A DNA stretch of 26,015 nucleotides from JAYTQQ01 sp043746635 (GTDB lineage Bacteria > Bdellovibrionota > Bdellovibrionia > Bdellovibrionales > JAMPXM01), in assembly GCA_043746635.1 (NCBI GenBank), contig JAYTQQ010000018.1, positions 1-26,015 of the forward strand, given 5' to 3'. The position numbers were made by a program, and so were the translations under genes. The notes under the pieces were generated by a model that was not told the DNA's origin, did not search any database, and worked only from the letters and a program-made list of their open reading frames with translations. How positions within the stretch are numbered: position 1 is the first letter of the stretch; each line of letters begins with the position of its first letter. Shown piece by piece: positions 22,902 to 26,015 of this stretch.

Positions 22902-24307
22902 AGAGAAGTCTTAGCCGCAGACGGAATTTCTAAGCGCGAACCAACGACGATACGTTGGTGGCTTTTAATCTGATTGCTCTTGATCAATTTCGCAACCGAC
23001 ACATTATATTTCTGAGCAATCTGCGCGATCGATTCTCCACGTTTTACGATGTGAATATGCATTGCCACTTTTTGTGGTTTTGTCATCGCGACACTGCGCT
23101 CGCTGCGCTTACGGCGATGCTTACTCATTTCCGAGTGCGAAAGACCTACGACCGAATCGCCCGGAACTTTGATTTTCTTGCCCGCTATAATCCGAGATTT
23201 TGCTCCGAGACTATTCAAAGAACGCAAGCGACGAGCGCTCGTATGAAATTTGCGTGCGATACCGCCGATAGTTTCGCCGTTACGAACTCGGTAGAAACTG
23301 ATTTCATCGTCATCTACTACTTTAATTTGCGTACGATCTTTCACGATCGCAATGATCGCAGCAGCCCTTGCTTTATCGGCTGAATCTTTAGGAACCCGAA
23401 GGCTCAAGTGACCCGATTTATCTAGGGCAATGCCCTTTTTATATGATGGATTGAGATCCTTGAGTTCGTCGTAATCGATTCCCATTTCTTGTGCGAGTCT
23501 CTTCAAGTCAACTGAATGACCGAGTTCAATTTCGGTGAATTCAATCGGAGCTAGATACTGAATATCTTTAAATCCGTATTTAGCCGGATCTTTCGCGATC
23601 ATTCGGGCCGCTAAAAATTTAGGGATATAATTTTTCGTCTCTTTAGGGAGCCTTCGCATCTGTGCGAGCTTCCAGAAATCGCGGGTGTGATATTTCATCA
23701 CGAGATTTTTGATTCTGTTTTCACCGACATTGTACGAAGCAATAGCTAAGTACCAAGAACCGAATAGGTTGTAGAGCCCTTTAAAGTAATCAGCCGCCGC
23801 AACCGTCGCCTTAATAAAATCTCTTCGCTCATCGACGTAAGAATCACACTGCAATCCGTAACGTTTGCCCGTTGCGCGCATGAACTGCCAAAAGCCTACT
23901 GCATTTGCCGAACTCTTAGCGACCGAACTAAACCCCGATTCAATCAAAGCAACGTAAACGAGATCTTCTGGCAAACCTTCACGTTTAAAAATTTCTTTCA
24001 TGATCGGCACATATTTGCTAGATCGAGAAAGGTAAGTCTCCATGTAATCGCTTCCGCGACCTTGAAAATATTCGATCCAGTCTTGAACGAGTTCGTTTTC
24101 CTCTAGCGGAATCGAACTTAAATCTTCTTTCAAATCATTATTCACGGGAGTTTCAAGTTTGGTGATATCTGCAGCAGGGGCAGGGGCCGCCGCCGAAGCT
24201 GCGATAGCCGCGTCGGGAGATGCATCGGTATGCGCTCCGTGATGCATACAACCGGTCACGAGAACGAGACCACTCAACAACACCAACACCTTGAAACTTT
24301 TTTGCAT
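22898..24307 (-). CDS. Membrane-bound lytic murein transglycosylase, MltD-like lipoprotein with two LysM domains
   Basis: Lytic transglycosylases cut peptidoglycan glycan strands to give 1,6-anhydro ends. Counting from the ATG at 24307 (469 residues), a lipoprotein signal ends in the lipobox LVTGC (Cys20), followed by an Ala/Pro-rich linker. The SLT domain has the catalytic Glu123 in VYVALIESGFSSVAKS, then AVGFWQFMRATGKRYGL (136-152), YNVGENRIKN (192-201) and NYIPKFLAARMIA. Two LysM peptidoglycan-binding domains follow at about 338-382 (YRVRNGETIGGIARKF) and 418-462 (IHIVKRGESIAQIAQKY). GGAGG lies 4 nt before the chosen ATG; the adjacent ATG at 24310 is nearly as possible, while the longer frame to 24367 would spoil the signal peptide. 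It follows the Slt gene by 77 nt. Confidence 0.93.
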   Translation of the reverse strand: MQKSFKVLVLLSGLVLVTGCMHHGAHTDASPDAAIAASAAAPAPAADITKLETPVNNDLKEDLSSIPLEENELVQDWIEYFQGRGSDYMETYLSRSSKYVPIMKEIFKREGLPEDLVYVALIESGFSSVAKSSANAVGFWQFMRATGKRYGLQCDSYVDERRDFIKATVAAADYFKGLYNLFGSWYLAIASYNVGENRIKNLVMKYHTRDFWKLAQMRRLPKETKNYIPKFLAARMIAKDPAKYGFKDIQYLAPIEFTEIELGHSVDLKRLAQEMGIDYDELKDLNPSYKKGIALDKSGHLSLRVPKDSADKARAAAIIAIVKDRTQIKVVDDDEISFYRVRNGETIGGIARKFHTSARRLRSLNSLGAKSRIIAGKKIKVPGDSVVGLSHSEMSKHRRKRSERSVAMTKPQKVAMHIHIVKRGESIAQIAQKYNVSVAKLIKSNQIKSHQRIVVGSRLEIPSAAKTSL

Positions 24308-24384
24308 CATGCCTCCGCTTAAATGAACGAGGCCTTCAGAATAACTGATGGTCTGCTCGATCTGCAACTCTCACTGTTAAGTTA

Positions 24385-26015
24385 TTATTTGGTTGCCGCC
24401 CATATTGGATTTGAAATAGAAACTCGACCTAAGTCAAAACTTTGATACAAGATGTAATTGCGTAAGATCGCTTTGACGTAAAAGCTCGTCTCACTCCACG
24501 GAAGTTCATCGAACCAAATTTCATCCTCAGGATTCGAAGTTGGATGAGCCATGAGGTTTGCGAGTGATGGTCGTAGTTTTACAAAACGTTCCATGCGTGA
24601 CGGCCCCGCATTGTAAGACGCCAAAGCTAGCGGCACGTGACCATTAAATTGCTTTAACATTTTTGCAAGGTAGTAGGTTCCCATTCGAATGTTTTGAATC
24701 GGGTTAAACATGTCTTGCGGCAAATCGAGATGTTCAATTTTCAAATCGCTGGCAATTTCTTTCGCCGTCGGCGGAATCATCTGCATCAAACCATAGGCGT
24801 TGCTCGTACTGATCGCTTTGATTTGAAAAGCACTCTCTTGCTTGATTAATCCCCGAACCAGATAAGGAGAAAGCGCTCTGAATTTTGCATTCTCATCGAT
24901 CGCTGCTTGAAACTCTTTCGGAAAAACAATTCCGAAAAAAGCCTCTTGCCGAAGTCCAGGATCTTCTTCCCATGCGTCGCTAATAAATTTAATCGCTGGG
25001 CCGTAGTTCATTGCTGCAGCGAGAAGGCGTGCACGCAAAACTTTTTCGATTGGAGTCGTCGGCAATGGAAGTTCTCTAATGTCAGCCTGAGCTTCGTCGA
25101 TCCATCCTGCCTGAATTAGAATCTGGGCTCGCTCCCAGTTGAGGCGTGTCTTATTCGTAATCCAAATTGTAGCTTCAGTTTTCGTAGGCTTTTCGTATCT
25201 CATTTCGAAGAAGCCTTCATTTTTTTCGATTCGCGCTCTAATTCCGTAGTAGCTGAGCGGAAACTTTTCGATCAAGACTTGCGCTTGGTCATCAGCGCGC
25301 TCTGATTTGAGATTCTGTAGACTTCTCCACAGCCAGTATCTCGCCTGCAATTCAAAGTTTTCAGACTGAGGAACGGAAAGAAGTCTCTCGAGACGACTCA
25401 CACTCTGCGGAAAATCTTTCTGTCGTATGAAGATCAGTGCAGAATGAAAAAGTGCCTCGCGAAAGGCGGGAGTACCACTATGTTTTAAAATCAGCTCATT
25501 ATAAAATTTAAGGGCATCATCAAATTTGTCGATTGCGTAGGCCGAATGGGCGCCGAGCTCCAAAAACTTTGTCGCACGTACCGAGGGCTCAAGTCGTGCC
25601 ATCGATTTCTTGATGAGCTCGAGTGATTCGGCGCTGTAGCCTCTAGCGTTCAAGGTTTTTGCCCAGTCATACTGCCTTTCAGAATCAACCAAAATCATTT
25701 GCTGAAGCATGCTATGCTTTAAGACTTCATATTTCTCGTCATTTCGATCGGCAAGATTCAGGTACGATTCTATAATGCGCTCACCGGCCCATTTGGCCCG
25801 AAGACTTCCCGGAAAACGCTGAATGAGCTTCACCCCTTCGGTCGTGGCGCCCAGATAGTCTGCGCCCTTCAGAAAAAATGCGATGCGGGCCGCGAGTTCT
25901 TGCTCTTCGGCACTTTGTTCATTCAAGACATTCACTTCGTAAATCGAAAGCGACGAGAGACTTTTTTTTGCGGCGATGACATCGGCCGAAGTTACCGGAC
26001 CCGCGGCTTTCTCCG
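24385..26015 (-). CDS. Soluble lytic murein transglycosylase, Slt70-like (5' end beyond window)
   Basis: The frame stays open to the right edge with no stop, and no signal peptide is present, so the N-terminus is missing; the GTG at 25935 is probably only an internal codon. The visible 542 residues begin with a long alpha-helical repeat region (paired helices such as ALKFYNELILKHSGTPAFREALFHSALIFI), as in the superhelical U domain of Slt70. The C-terminal SLT domain has the catalytic Glu in RGLIKQESAFQIKA, then AYGLMQMIPPTAKEIA, FNPIQNIRMGTYYLAKML and LALASYNAGPSR. This enzyme family acts on peptidoglycan in the periplasm in recycling or remodelling. It precedes the MltD-like gene on the same strand, making a two-enzyme wall-remodelling unit. 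Confidence 0.92.
   Translation of the reverse strand, partial: EKAAGPVTSADVIAAKKSLSSLSIYEVNVLNEQSAEEQELAARIAFFLKGADYLGATTEGVKLIQRFPGSLRAKWAGERIIESYLNLADRNDEKYEVLKHSMLQQMILVDSERQYDWAKTLNARGYSAESLELIKKSMARLEPSVRATKFLELGAHSAYAIDKFDDALKFYNELILKHSGTPAFREALFHSALIFIRQKDFPQSVSRLERLLSVPQSENFELQARYWLWRSLQNLKSERADDQAQVLIEKFPLSYYGIRARIEKNEGFFEMRYEKPTKTEATIWITNKTRLNWERAQILIQAGWIDEAQADIRELPLPTTPIEKVLRARLLAAAMNYGPAIKFISDAWEEDPGLRQEAFFGIVFPKEFQAAIDENAKFRALSPYLVRGLIKQESAFQIKAISTSNAYGLMQMIPPTAKEIASDLKIEHLDLPQDMFNPIQNIRMGTYYLAKMLKQFNGHVPLALASYNAGPSRMERFVKLRPSLANLMAHPTSNPEDEIWFDELPWSETSFYVKAILRNYILYQSFDLGRVSISNPIWAATK

Overview
The window looks like a stretch of chromosomal core genome from a Gram-negative, non-enteric proteobacterium-like organism, most plausibly a member of the Bdellovibrionota or a deltaproteobacterial relative. 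This is an inference from gene content: RNase Y together with ZapA, a short FtsY anchored by an N-terminal membrane helix, a Zn-independent HemB, a one-subunit glycyl-tRNA synthetase, pyruvate phosphate dikinase, two lytic transglycosylases (one a lipoprotein), and a reaction-centre-type dihaem cytochrome c. No rRNA, tRNA, insertion sequence, prophage or CRISPR array was seen. Most genes lie on the minus strand; only an SDR oxidoreductase, a cytochrome c and an Mrp-type ATPase lie on the plus strand.

Left part (1-5.8 kb, read right to left): hemB, an unknown acidic protein, a small Fis-type DNA-binding protein ending in a clear hairpin terminator, an S41 (C-terminal-processing-like) peptidase, an unknown single-pass membrane protein, and an RDD-family membrane protein that runs off the left edge. 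hemB is divergent from the SDR gene with only about 60 bp between the likely starts. The SDR gene and gpmA converge on a strong stem-loop.

Middle (6.6-11.6 kb): a compact minus-strand cluster zapA - fthC (5-formyl-THF cyclo-ligase) - rny (RNase Y) - tyrS - [2Fe-2S] ferredoxin - gpmA, with short gaps and one ATGA stop/start overlap. Upstream of zapA is the only intergenic gap above 300 bp. It contains an AT-rich palindrome and 9-bp tandem repeats.

Centre-right (11.9-20.9 kb): glyS - ppdK - smc - ftsY, all minus strand with gaps of about 12-54 nt, so probably one transcription unit for tRNA charging, PEP/pyruvate interconversion, chromosome organisation and SRP-dependent membrane targeting.

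Right end (21-26 kb): the plus-strand cytochrome c, a minus-strand membrane protein with a degenerate J-like end, a plus-strand Mrp ATPase without the usual CxxC motif, then a minus-strand pair of lytic transglycosylases: an Slt70-like gene cut by the right edge and an MltD-like lipoprotein with two LysM domains. Several start codons here are GTG or TTG (tyrS, ferredoxin, smc, probably fthC and the acidic unknown), and the Shine-Dalgarno positions argue for starts internal to the longest reading frames in many genes. I found no convincing new defence or mobile system. The points most worth a second look are the missing cysteine motif in Mrp, the altered S41 catalytic position, the unknown acidic protein, the dihaem cytochrome, and the zapA upstream region.
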